Origin: CAJMNU01 sp905214855
Lineage (GTDB): Bacteria > Bacillota > Clostridia > Lachnospirales > Lachnospiraceae
DNA: 64,000 nt
Assembly: GCA_937890595.1 (NCBI GenBank)
Contig: CALADM010000014.1
Coordinates: forward strand, 62,001 to 126,000
Direction of reading: 5' to 3'
The notes below the pieces were generated by a model. It did not search any database, was not told the DNA's origin, and saw only the letters and a program-made list of their open reading frames with translations. Shown piece after piece: positions 1 through 7,886 of this stretch. Position numbers and translations under genes: made by a program. Position 1 is the first letter of the stretch; every line of letters begins with the position of its first letter.

Positions 1-22
1 TCAAGTGTTATTGATCTATGAT

Positions 23-970
23 CTATTTCTGGTAGATACGGGTTCCTGTATTGCCCTGAATACCGTCCCGTGCTTTTTCCAACAATGTTATCAATGCATT
101 GCGGCCAGATTTGGATCGTGCAAATTTGACAGCTGCCTGTACTTTCGGAAGCATGGAACCGGGAGCAAATTGTCCTTCTTCTATGTATTTTTCAGCCTGC
201 TCTACTGTCAGGCTGTCCAACCATTTTTCTTCCGGCTTTCCGAAGTGGATCGCTACTTTTTCGACTGCTGTCAGGATGATCAGATAGTCAGCATCAAGCT
301 GTTCAGCAAGAAGACAGCTAGCAAAATCTTTGTCTATGACCGCACTAGCGCCTTTTAAATGATTTCCCTGACGTGTTACAGGGATCCCGCCGCCTCCGCA
401 TGCGATGACAAGCTGACCGGAATCTACAAGGGAACGGATCGCCCCGATCTCAATGATTTCCGCAGGCTGTGGGGAAGCGACAACACGGCGGTATCCCCGA
501 CCGGAATCTTCCCGCATGATATATCCATATTTCTCAGCTGCCAGTTTCGCCTGTTCTTCTGTCATAAAATGTCCGATTGGTTTAGACGGCTTTTGAAATG
601 CAGGATCATTTTCATCCACACGGATCTGTGTGATCATGGTCGCAACTGGGATGTCGTAGATCTCCCTGTTGTAAAGTTCCTCTCTCAATGCGTTCTGTAA
701 GTCATACCCAATATATGCCTGACTCATAGCAACACAGACAGAGAGAGGAGTGTTTGGCTGATTGGCATCTTCACGGCTCAATGCAGCCATGGCATTATTG
801 ATCATGCCGACCTGAGGACCGTTGCCGTGTGCTACCACAACTTCACAGCCCTCTTCGATCAGGTCGACAATTGCTTTTGCCGTGTGCTTGACTGCCTTCA
901 TCTGCTCAGGCAGTGTGTTTCCTAAAGCATTGCCCCCAAGAGCAATGACAATACGTTTTTTCTTGTTCAC
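23..970 (-). CDS. arcC: Carbamate kinase
   Basis: Catalyses carbamoyl phosphate + ADP to ATP + carbamate (then CO2 and ammonia), the energy-yielding last step of carbamoyl-generating catabolism; cytosolic. Visible amino-acid kinase motifs are ALGGNALG near the N-terminus, AHGNGPQVG, CGGGGIPV and the DKDFAS segment of the C-terminal nucleotide domain. The 315-residue length is normal for the family. I start at GTG 970 because GGAGGGG sits 7 nt upstream; a TTG at 985 is in frame but has no site. It is the last gene of the leftward operon after ridA, which suits recovery of ATP from carbamoyl phosphate made in purine/ureide breakdown. Confidence 0.93.
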   Translation of the reverse strand: MNKKKRIVIALGGNALGNTLPEQMKAVKHTAKAIVDLIEEGCEVVVAHGNGPQVGMINNAMAALSREDANQPNTPLSVCVAMSQAYIGYDLQNALREELYNREIYDIPVATMITQIRVDENDPAFQKPSKPIGHFMTEEQAKLAAEKYGYIMREDSGRGYRRVVASPQPAEIIEIGAIRSLVDSGQLVIACGGGGIPVTRQGNHLKGASAVIDKDFASCLLAEQLDADYLIILTAVEKVAIHFGKPEEKWLDSLTVEQAEKYIEEGQFAPGSMLPKVQAAVKFARSKSGRNALITLLEKARDGIQGNTGTRIYQK

Positions 971-1040
971 TTGTAACCCCTCCAAGTTTTTTTGCTATAT
1001 AAATATGGTGTGGGGAATGCCCGTACACCTGTCTAAACTG

Positions 1041-1421
1041 CTATTTTACAGCAGTAATGGTTTCTACCTCACAGAGAACACCCTTTGGAAGATCTTTTAC
1101 AGCTACACAGGAACGTGCAGGCTTTCCGGTAAAATAAGTTCCATAGATCTGGTTGAAAGCTGCAAAGTCTTTCATGTCAGCCAGAAAACAAGTTGTTTTG
1201 ATGACATCAGTGAACTCTGCATTTGCTGCTTTTAAGATCGCAGCGATGTTTTTCATAACCTGCTCTGTCTGTTCTTCGATCGTATTTCCTACGATCTCAC
1301 CTGTTTTTGGGTCAAGCGGGATCTGACCGGAGGCAAACATAACGCCATTGTGGATGATTGCCTGAGAATAAGGTCCGATTGCTGCCGGAGCATCCGGTGT
1401 ATTGATATATTGTAATGTCAT
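1041..1421 (-). CDS. ridA: RidA family enamine/imine deaminase
   Basis: A 126-residue RidA/YjgF/UK114 protein that hydrolyses reactive enamine/imine intermediates such as 2-aminoacrylate. Family motifs are the N-terminal APAAIGPYSQA, ASGQIPLDPKTG, the arginine in ARSCVAVKDLP and a C-terminal CEVE segment. The start at 1421 has an AAGGAG site about 9 nt upstream; an in-frame ATG at 1466 has none. It lies between ygeW and arcC. Because YgeX (PLP ammonia-lyase) releases 2-aminoacrylate from diaminopropionate, a RidA in the same operon is a logical partner; that pairing is inference from context. Confidence 0.93.
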   Translation of the reverse strand: MTLQYINTPDAPAAIGPYSQAIIHNGVMFASGQIPLDPKTGEIVGNTIEEQTEQVMKNIAAILKAANAEFTDVIKTTCFLADMKDFAAFNQIYGTYFTGKPARSCVAVKDLPKGVLCEVETITAVK

Positions 1422-1457
1422 AAATATCACTCCTTCATAAGTTTTTTGATACAAAAA

Positions 1458-1500
1458 GGGATGCAAGATGTAGAAATAGCATTCACATACTCAGCATCCC
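1458..1500 (-). terminator. Hairpin plus T-run between ygeW and ridA
   Basis: On the minus strand GGGATGC and GCATCCC (1494-1500 and 1458-1464) form a 7-bp stem with a long loop, followed by TTTTTG. A second small hairpin (GGTTTTT/AAAAACC) lies at 1538-1554. These structures fall inside the operon, downstream of ygeW and just before the ridA ribosome site, so they could reduce read-through into ridA-arcC or set off a separate unit. Confidence 0.4.
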
Positions 1501-1627
1501 TGATAGATAGGGTTACAGTGCGTTTCTATTGTAATGGTTTTTCTTAAAAACCGCAACAGAAAATCAAAACACTGAACTGCAATATAAAATTTGTCGGTTA
1601 GTTAGCTGTTTTTTCTATGTACTTTGA

Positions 1628-2821
1628 TTATTTGAAGATTCTTGGAGTTCCCTTTTCTTCCAGTTTTTTCAGAAGAGCAGCAGGATCTTCAAATTTGCTA
1701 AGTAAGATCATGGCAGCAATGACATATGGTTTGTAACTTGCCTCTTTGTAAAGCGGTGTGCGGTAACGGTCAAATACGCTTGCATCTACTTCTCCGGTCT
1801 CACAGCTGACTCCTGTGATATCAGCTGGCAGGCAGTGCAGATACAGGGCTTTTCCGTCTTTTGTCGTTTTCATCAGTTCTTCTGTACAAGCCCAATCTTT
1901 GTGTTCTGCGTTCTGTGCAAGCAGTTCTTTTTCAAGAGCTTTGATACCTTCCTGATCGCCTTCTGCATAGAGATTGGTACGTTTTTCCATGGCAGCAAAT
2001 GGTGCCCAGCTCTTTGGATATACGATATCAGCATCTTTAAATGCCTCAGCCATATTGTTGGTCTTTGTGAAAGAACCACCAGATTTTTCAGCATTCTTTT
2101 TTGCCACTTCTTCTACTTCAGGCATCACTTCATAGCCTTCTGGATGAGCCAGAACAACATCCATACCCATACGTGTCATCAGACCGATCACACCCTGTGG
2201 AACGGAAAGTGGTTTTCCGTAAGAAGGAGAGTATGCCCAAGTCATTGCCAGTTTTTTACCTTTCAGATTTTCAATACCGCCGAACTCATGAATGATGTGT
2301 AGCATATCTGCCATACACTGGGTTGGGTGATCGATATCACACTGTAAGTTTACGAGAGTTGGTCTCTGCTCTAAAATACCATCCTTATGCCCTTCCTGTA
2401 CGGCTTCAGATACCTGATGCATGTAAGCGTTTCCTTTTCCGATGTACATATCATCACGGATACCGATGACATCAGCCATGAAAGAGATCATGTTTGCTGT
2501 CTCACGGACAGTTTCTCCATGTGCGATCTGAGATTTTCCCTCGTCCAGATCCTGTACTTCCAGTCCTAACAGGTTGCAGGCAGATGCGAAAGAAAAACGG
2601 GTACGGGTAGAATTGTCACGGAACAGGGAAATTCCAAGTCCACTCTCAAATACTTTGGTGGAAATGTTGTTTTCACGCATAAAGCGCAGAGCATCCGCTA
2701 GAGTCCACACTGCCTCAAGTTCATCGTCTGTTTTTTCCCATGTCAGGAAAAAGTCGTTGTTATACATCTCTTTAAAGTTTAAAGCATTTAATTTATCAAT
2801 ATAATCCTGTAATGTTTTCAT
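1628..2821 (-). CDS. ygeW: Knotted carbamoyltransferase YgeW
   Basis: A 397-residue member of the YgeW branch of aspartate/ornithine carbamoyltransferases. Visible are the carbamoyl-phosphate motif STRTRFSFASA, HPTQ (as DHPTQCMAD) and HCLPADI, in family order. The YgeW branch is known to be knotted and its physiological acceptor is not settled; in this cluster it is expected to release carbamoyl phosphate from a ureido intermediate for ArcC. The start at 2821 is preceded by AAAGGATC; a further upstream ATG at 2857 lacks a site. It sits between ygeY and ridA, the same neighbours it has in other anaerobic purine-utilisation clusters. Confidence 0.94.
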   Translation of the reverse strand: MKTLQDYIDKLNALNFKEMYNNDFFLTWEKTDDELEAVWTLADALRFMRENNISTKVFESGLGISLFRDNSTRTRFSFASACNLLGLEVQDLDEGKSQIAHGETVRETANMISFMADVIGIRDDMYIGKGNAYMHQVSEAVQEGHKDGILEQRPTLVNLQCDIDHPTQCMADMLHIIHEFGGIENLKGKKLAMTWAYSPSYGKPLSVPQGVIGLMTRMGMDVVLAHPEGYEVMPEVEEVAKKNAEKSGGSFTKTNNMAEAFKDADIVYPKSWAPFAAMEKRTNLYAEGDQEGIKALEKELLAQNAEHKDWACTEELMKTTKDGKALYLHCLPADITGVSCETGEVDASVFDRYRTPLYKEASYKPYVIAAMILLSKFEDPAALLKKLEEKGTPRIFK

Positions 2822-2877
2822 AATTATGATCCTTTCTTTTCGCAAAAGATTTATCAATTCATAAAAGATTTATCAAT

Positions 2878-4194
2878 TTACTTGTTTTCGCAATAGATGG
2901 TTGGAAGTGCTGCGTATACAGCGGCACATTTTACCAGATCTTCTTTCCATGTCTTTTCATTTGGTGCATGTGCCTGAGCCTCAGCGCCAGGTCCAAAACC
3001 GATGCAAGGAATGCCGTTGCGTCCCATGATGGAAACACCATTTGTGGAGAATGTCCATTTGTCAGTTAAAGGACGGGCTTTTCTCATCGCATCTGTCACA
3101 GAAGCTCCGGAACGTGTCTCACCATACAGGTTGATGTAAGCGTCTTCCAGCGCCTTTGTTACGGCATGATCTTTCGGGATGACCCATGTTGGGAAGTAGC
3201 ACTCGATCGGGTATACCAGTCCCTTATAGGATGGACGGGCATATTCATACATAGATACTTTGACATCTTCACCATATTTCTTTACAGAAGGCAATGCACG
3301 GATCTCATCCAGACAGCTTTCCCAAGTCTCTCCGGCTGTCATACGGCGGTCCAGAGAAACAGAACAGGAATCAGCAACAGCACAGCGGCTTGGGGATGTG
3401 AAGAAGATCTCGGATACGGTTACTGTTCCACGTCCTAAGAAATTAGCCTCTTCCCAATCTTTGTTGTATTTGGCATCCAGCATCTTGACAAGACCCTTGA
3501 TCTCGGTTGTGTCAGCTGCATCATTTTCATTCAGGGAACGCACATCCTGAAGAATATCTGCCATCTTATAGATCGCATTGTCTCCTCTTTCTGGTGCAGA
3601 GCCATGACAGGAAACGCCTTTTACATCTACACGGATCTCCATACGACCTCTCTGACCACGGTAGATACCGCCATCGGTTGGCTCTGTGGATACAACAAAT
3701 TCCGGACGTACTTTATCTTCATTGATGATATACTGCCAGCACAGACCATCACAGTCTTCTTCCTGAACAGTACCAGTTACTAAAACGGTGTATTTGTCAT
3801 TTAAAAGGCCAAGATCTTTCATGATCTTTGCACCATATACAGATGATACAATACCACCTAACTGATCGGAAGTTCCACGACCACCGATCTCTGTCTCTGT
3901 CTCAAATCCCTCATATGGGTCGAATTCCCAGTTTTTGATGTTCCCGATACCAACAGTATCAATATGTGCGTCAAAGCCGATCAGAGTTTCTCCACTTCCC
4001 ATATAGCCAAGGACATTGCCCATCGGGTCGATCTCAACTTTGTCAAAACCAACTTTTCTCATCTCTTCTGCGATTCGGTTGATGTGTCCTTCTTCACCGG
4101 CACTTTCTCCCGGAATACGGACCAGATCACGTAAAAACTGTGTCATGTCTTTTTCATATTGAGCAGCAGCTTCTTTGATTTTGTTAAAATCCAT
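2878..4194 (-). CDS. ygeY: YgeY family M20 selenium metabolism hydrolase
   Basis: A 438-residue M20-type metallohydrolase. Metal-site motifs are FDAHIDTVG (His and Asp ligands), GGRGTSDQLGG, the EED catalytic/ligand pair in VQEEDCDG, STEPTDG and a late histidine in AQAHAPNE. YgeY proteins are annotated as putative selenium metabolism hydrolases because they co-occur with selenium-dependent hydroxylases; the cluster suggests amide or ureido hydrolysis in ring-cleavage product breakdown. Start 4194 has GGAGGGAG upstream. It lies between ygeX and ygeW with short spacers, consistent with one transcript. Confidence 0.92.
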   Translation of the reverse strand: MDFNKIKEAAAQYEKDMTQFLRDLVRIPGESAGEEGHINRIAEEMRKVGFDKVEIDPMGNVLGYMGSGETLIGFDAHIDTVGIGNIKNWEFDPYEGFETETEIGGRGTSDQLGGIVSSVYGAKIMKDLGLLNDKYTVLVTGTVQEEDCDGLCWQYIINEDKVRPEFVVSTEPTDGGIYRGQRGRMEIRVDVKGVSCHGSAPERGDNAIYKMADILQDVRSLNENDAADTTEIKGLVKMLDAKYNKDWEEANFLGRGTVTVSEIFFTSPSRCAVADSCSVSLDRRMTAGETWESCLDEIRALPSVKKYGEDVKVSMYEYARPSYKGLVYPIECYFPTWVIPKDHAVTKALEDAYINLYGETRSGASVTDAMRKARPLTDKWTFSTNGVSIMGRNGIPCIGFGPGAEAQAHAPNEKTWKEDLVKCAAVYAALPTIYCENK

Positions 4195-4322
4195 TTTATT
4201 TCTCCCTCCATTTTGAAACACAGGATTTGCATCCACTGTGTCTGATTACATGATATTTTATTGAAAATCCGTTTGTTTCAACCTATTATTTTTACAGTTT
4301 TATTTCATGAATAAGGTATGTA

Positions 4323-5531
4323 TCAGCGCTCTTTTCCGTCCCATACGATGTTTTTGTAACGCTCTGGATCAGTGTCACCCTCTGTGGAGAAGAGTAAAAC
4401 TTTGGAGTCTTTATTGAGTCCGATCAGTTCACGGAGTTCTTTGTATTCGTCCATCTTCATGATGCAGGCAAGCACGCCAAACGGAGCAGCACCAGATTCT
4501 CCAGATACGACCTGAGGATCTCCCTTGATCGGGGCAGATAACATGCGCATTCCTTTTGCAGCAACCCAGTCAGGCGCAGATACGAAAACTTTGACATGAT
4601 TTTTTAAGATGTCCCAGGAAATGGTATTGGGTTCTCCACAGGCAAGCCCTGCCATGATCGTCTGCATGTCTCCATCCACTATTCTTGGATTGCCGTCACC
4701 GGCAGCAGCTCCTTTGTAAAGACAGGCAGCAACGTCTGCTTCTACGACAACAACTGTCGGAGGATTTTGTGGGTATCGATTGGCAAAATATCCCTGAATA
4801 GCACCTGCCAAAGAACCAACACCTGCCTGAATCAGGATGTGGGTCGGTCTCTTACAGCCGTATTCTTCAAGCTGTTCATTTGCTTCCATTGCCATAGTGC
4901 CATAACCTTGCATGATCCAAGAAGGGATCTCCTCATAGCCGTCCCATGCTGTGTCCTGTACTACAACGCCGTTTGGGGTTTTAGAAGCGGAGGCAGCAGC
5001 CATACGCACACATTCATCATAATTGACTTCTTCAATGGTGGCTGTAGCCCCTTCTTTGAGGATGTTGTCAAGACGGGTCTGTGTTGTTCCCTTTGGCATG
5101 TAGACAACAGCTTTTTGTCTCAGCTTGTTGGCAGCCCAGGCAACGCCACGTCCATGATTTCCGTCTGTTGCGGTGAAGAATGTTGCCTGACCGAATTCTT
5201 CTTTCAGCTTATCAGAGGTTAATACCTGATAGGGAAGTTCAGAAACGTCTTTTTTTGTTTGTTTGGCAATATAACGTGCCATAGCAAATGATCCGCCTAA
5301 TACTTTAAATGCGTTCAGACCAAAACGATAGGATTCATCTTTTACATAGAGTTCACCGATCCCCAGATAGTCTGCCATATGAGAAAGTTTGGCAAGTGGT
5401 GTTTTGGTGTACTGCGGAAAACTTTCGTGAAAATTTCTGGCTTTTTTTACTTCATCCAAAGCCATAACAGATAATTGTTTATCTTCTGTGTGCGGCATTT
5501 TATTTTCTGCCCAGAGAATACTTGGCTGCAT
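4323..5531 (-). CDS. ygeX: Diaminopropionate ammonia-lyase
   Basis: A PLP-dependent fold-type II enzyme that converts 2,3-diaminopropionate to pyruvate and two ammonia. The PLP lysine is in the segment GLNAFKVLGG, and TATDGNHGRGVAWAA matches the substrate/phosphate loop. Length (402 residues) fits the DpaL/YgeX family. The start is either ATG 5531 (8 nt after AGGAGG) or ATG 5537, which overlaps the regulator stop as ATGA; I prefer 5531 on spacing, but translational coupling is likely either way. In the pathway it makes the final carbon skeleton, and its 2-aminoacrylate intermediate would be handled by RidA. Confidence 0.94.
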   Translation of the reverse strand: MQPSILWAENKMPHTEDKQLSVMALDEVKKARNFHESFPQYTKTPLAKLSHMADYLGIGELYVKDESYRFGLNAFKVLGGSFAMARYIAKQTKKDVSELPYQVLTSDKLKEEFGQATFFTATDGNHGRGVAWAANKLRQKAVVYMPKGTTQTRLDNILKEGATATIEEVNYDECVRMAAASASKTPNGVVVQDTAWDGYEEIPSWIMQGYGTMAMEANEQLEEYGCKRPTHILIQAGVGSLAGAIQGYFANRYPQNPPTVVVVEADVAACLYKGAAAGDGNPRIVDGDMQTIMAGLACGEPNTISWDILKNHVKVFVSAPDWVAAKGMRMLSAPIKGDPQVVSGESGAAPFGVLACIMKMDEYKELRELIGLNKDSKVLLFSTEGDTDPERYKNIVWDGKER

Positions 5532-5533
5532 GA

Positions 5534-6217
5534 TCATTCCTCCTGATTTGTATTGGATTCTTGAGTTTTTGCTGTTTCCTGTTTTTTATTTACATCAATA
5601 TAACTATAGAGAGTAAATTTTGAAATATTGAAATACTTAGACACTTTATCACCTGATTTTGTGATCAGGAAAGCTCCGGCATCATTTAAAAACTGGATTG
5701 CTTTGACCTTGTCATCTTTTGTCATCAGTGCGACAGGTTTTCCAATCGAAGCAACGGATTGGCTGATCAGGGTATCCAGAAGGTCGTTGACGTTGTGGAC
5801 GATCTGTTCAGGTTCCGTATTTTCTTTAGAAGGTTCTGTCTGTGTGAGATTCTGGATCGCTTTTCCGACCGCCAGAAGATTCGTGATGTCATAATTGATG
5901 GCAAAAATATAGGCTAACTTCCCAGAATGATCTCTGATGTACATAGTACTGGATTTTAAGATGCGTCCATCAGCCGTTCTTGTCAGATATCCGTTGTGGT
6001 CTTTCAATGTAGAAGGATCTTTTTGAAGGGTTTCCAGCACAACTTTAGATGGACCGTCTCCGATGTGGCGGTGAGATACTTCACCATTTTTAATATAGAT
6101 AACGGAGGAATCCAGATGCTGTTTTTGGAGATCATGTATGACGATCTCACAATCAGGTCCAAACTGATCTGCAATACCGTCGGCAAGTTGTTTTAAAAGT
6201 GTCAGTGTATATTCCAT
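5534..6217 (-). CDS. YheO-like PAS/HTH transcriptional regulator
   Basis: 227 residues. The N-terminal two-thirds looks like a YheO-type PAS-like sensor domain (DCEIVIHDL, then SSTMYIRDHSGKLAYIFAINYD); the C-terminal part (about residues 165-212) is a helix-turn-helix of the DauR/YheO type, with KVSKYFNISKFTLYSYID as likely recognition region. The tail is a short charged Gln/Glu stretch. Start 6217 has GGGAG upstream. It is the first gene of the leftward operon and divergent from ssnA, so it probably controls one or both arms in response to a pathway ligand. Ligand and operator are unknown. Confidence 0.86.
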   Translation of the reverse strand: MEYTLTLLKQLADGIADQFGPDCEIVIHDLQKQHLDSSVIYIKNGEVSHRHIGDGPSKVVLETLQKDPSTLKDHNGYLTRTADGRILKSSTMYIRDHSGKLAYIFAINYDITNLLAVGKAIQNLTQTEPSKENTEPEQIVHNVNDLLDTLISQSVASIGKPVALMTKDDKVKAIQFLNDAGAFLITKSGDKVSKYFNISKFTLYSYIDVNKKQETAKTQESNTNQEE

Positions 6218-6352
6218 AAATATCATCTCCCATGGTGTCATAAATATATGTATGATTGCTCTCTTATGGTTTCATCATAACACAAAAAATGGGAAATGCA
6301 AGCACTTTTTTACAAAAAAAATTAGCATATCTAAAAATTTTTGTATTTTCTA

Positions 6353-6381
6353 TTGCATTAGTAGAAATGTAGTGATACTAT
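6353..6381 (+). promoter_or_regulatory. Sigma-A promoter of the ssnA operon
   Basis: TTGCAT (6353-6358), a 17-nt spacer and TACTAT (6376-6381) stand about 120 nt upstream of the ssnA start, in the 284-nt gap between divergent operons. This is the natural place for the YheO-like regulator to bind; no clear operator palindrome was recognised. Confidence 0.55.
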
Positions 6382-6501
6382 AAGAGAAAGAAGAGGTATA
6401 TTGTAAAAAATATCTAATAGTAAAAAATGAAAAAAGTGAAAAAACAAGAAAAACAAATAAAAATGGTAAAAAAGAGCAAAGAGCAAAAAAGGAGGACAAT
6501 A

Positions 6502-7833
6502 ATGTTACTGATTGGAAATGGAAGACTGGTAACAAGAGATATTACAATACCATATCTGGAGAATGGAGCAGTTGTGCTGGATGGAACTTGCATAAAGAAA
6601 GTGGGCACTTTCGAAGATATGAAGAAAGAATTTCCGAATGCAGAGTTTGTAGATGCAAAAGGCGGAGTGATCATGCCGGCATTTATCAATGTCCATGAGC
6701 ATATCTACAGTGCTATGGCGAGAGGATTATCCATACATGGATATGATCCAAAGGGATTTTTGGATATTCTGGATGGTATGTGGTGGACGATCGACCGTCA
6801 TCTGACGTTAGAACAGACTAGACAAAGTGCAAGGGCAACGTATTTGGACTGCATCAAAAATGGTGTGACAACTGTATTTGACCACCATGCAAGTTTTGGA
6901 GAAATAGAAGGCAGTTTGTTTGCGATTGAGGAAGCAGCAAAAGAAATGGGACTGAGAAGTTGTCTGTGCTATGAGATTTCAGACAGAGATGGAGAAGAAA
7001 AAGCAAGAGCTTCTGTAAAAGAGAATGCACAATTTATCCGTCATGCCTTAAAAGATGATACAGATATGATCGCAGGAATGATGGGAATGCACGCCTCCTT
7101 TACTATTTCAGATAAGACGATGGAATTGGCAGCAACGGAAAAACCGGATGGTGTGGGATATCATATCCATGTGGCAGAAGGAATCGAAGATCTCCATGAT
7201 TGTTTGAAAAAACATGGAAAGCGGATCATTGACCGTTTGATGGACTGTAATATTTTAGGAGAAAAGACGTTGACAGCACATTGTATTTATATCAATCCAC
7301 ATGAGATGGAACTTTTAAAAGAGACTGATACGATGGTAGTTCATAATCCGGAATCTAATATGGGAAATGCCTGCGGATGTCCGCCTACGATGGAACTGGT
7401 ACATAGAGGAGTGTTGACAGGTCTTGGAACAGATGGATATACACATGATATGACCGAATCCTACAAAGTGGCAAATATCTTGCATAAACATCATTTATGC
7501 GATCCGAACGCAGCATGGGGAGAAGTTCCAAAGATGTTGTTTGAGGGCAATGCAGCTATTGCAAACCGTTATTTTAAGAAGCCTCTTGGAGTACTTAGGG
7601 AAGGTGCAGCAGCAGATGTGATCGTGATGGAATATAATCCGTTGACACCTATGGATGCTTCTAATATCAATAGCCATATTTTGTTTGGTATGAATGGACA
7701 TAATGTAGTGACTACGATCTGTAATGGCAAGATCTTGATGAAAGATCGGATCGTGACCTGTGTGGATGAAGAAAAGGTATGGGCAGATGTGAGAGAGGAA
7801 TCTGCAAAATTGTGGAAGAGTATCAATGGATAA
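6502..7833 (+). CDS. ssnA: SsnA-type metal-dependent aminohydrolase
   Basis: A 443-residue amidohydrolase-superfamily enzyme of the SsnA type. Metal-binding motifs are NVHEHIY (HxH), YHIHVAEG, the histidine of LTAHCIY and the aspartate in GLGTDGYTHD. Its close kin deaminate guanine-like and other heterocyclic substrates; SsnA is a regular member of selenium-dependent purine hydroxylase clusters. Start 6502 is set by an ideal AAGGAGG 8 nt upstream; an earlier ATG at 6427 would add a Lys-rich, site-less leader. First gene of the rightward operon, followed by ygfK. Confidence 0.93.
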   Translation: MLLIGNGRLVTRDITIPYLENGAVVLDGTCIKKVGTFEDMKKEFPNAEFVDAKGGVIMPAFINVHEHIYSAMARGLSIHGYDPKGFLDILDGMWWTIDRHLTLEQTRQSARATYLDCIKNGVTTVFDHHASFGEIEGSLFAIEEAAKEMGLRSCLCYEISDRDGEEKARASVKENAQFIRHALKDDTDMIAGMMGMHASFTISDKTMELAATEKPDGVGYHIHVAEGIEDLHDCLKKHGKRIIDRLMDCNILGEKTLTAHCIYINPHEMELLKETDTMVVHNPESNMGNACGCPPTMELVHRGVLTGLGTDGYTHDMTESYKVANILHKHHLCDPNAAWGEVPKMLFEGNAAIANRYFKKPLGVLREGAAADVIVMEYNPLTPMDASNINSHILFGMNGHNVVTTICNGKILMKDRIVTCVDEEKVWADVREESAKLWKSING

Positions 7834-7886
7834 ACAGGATATATGTTTAAGGTAATTTCATGAGATTGAGAGGAGAAGAGAATACG

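Noticed and set aside
1835..2302. 155-codon plus-strand ORF opposite ygeW
   Set aside because: Shadow of a well-supported gene, with no ribosome site or domain.
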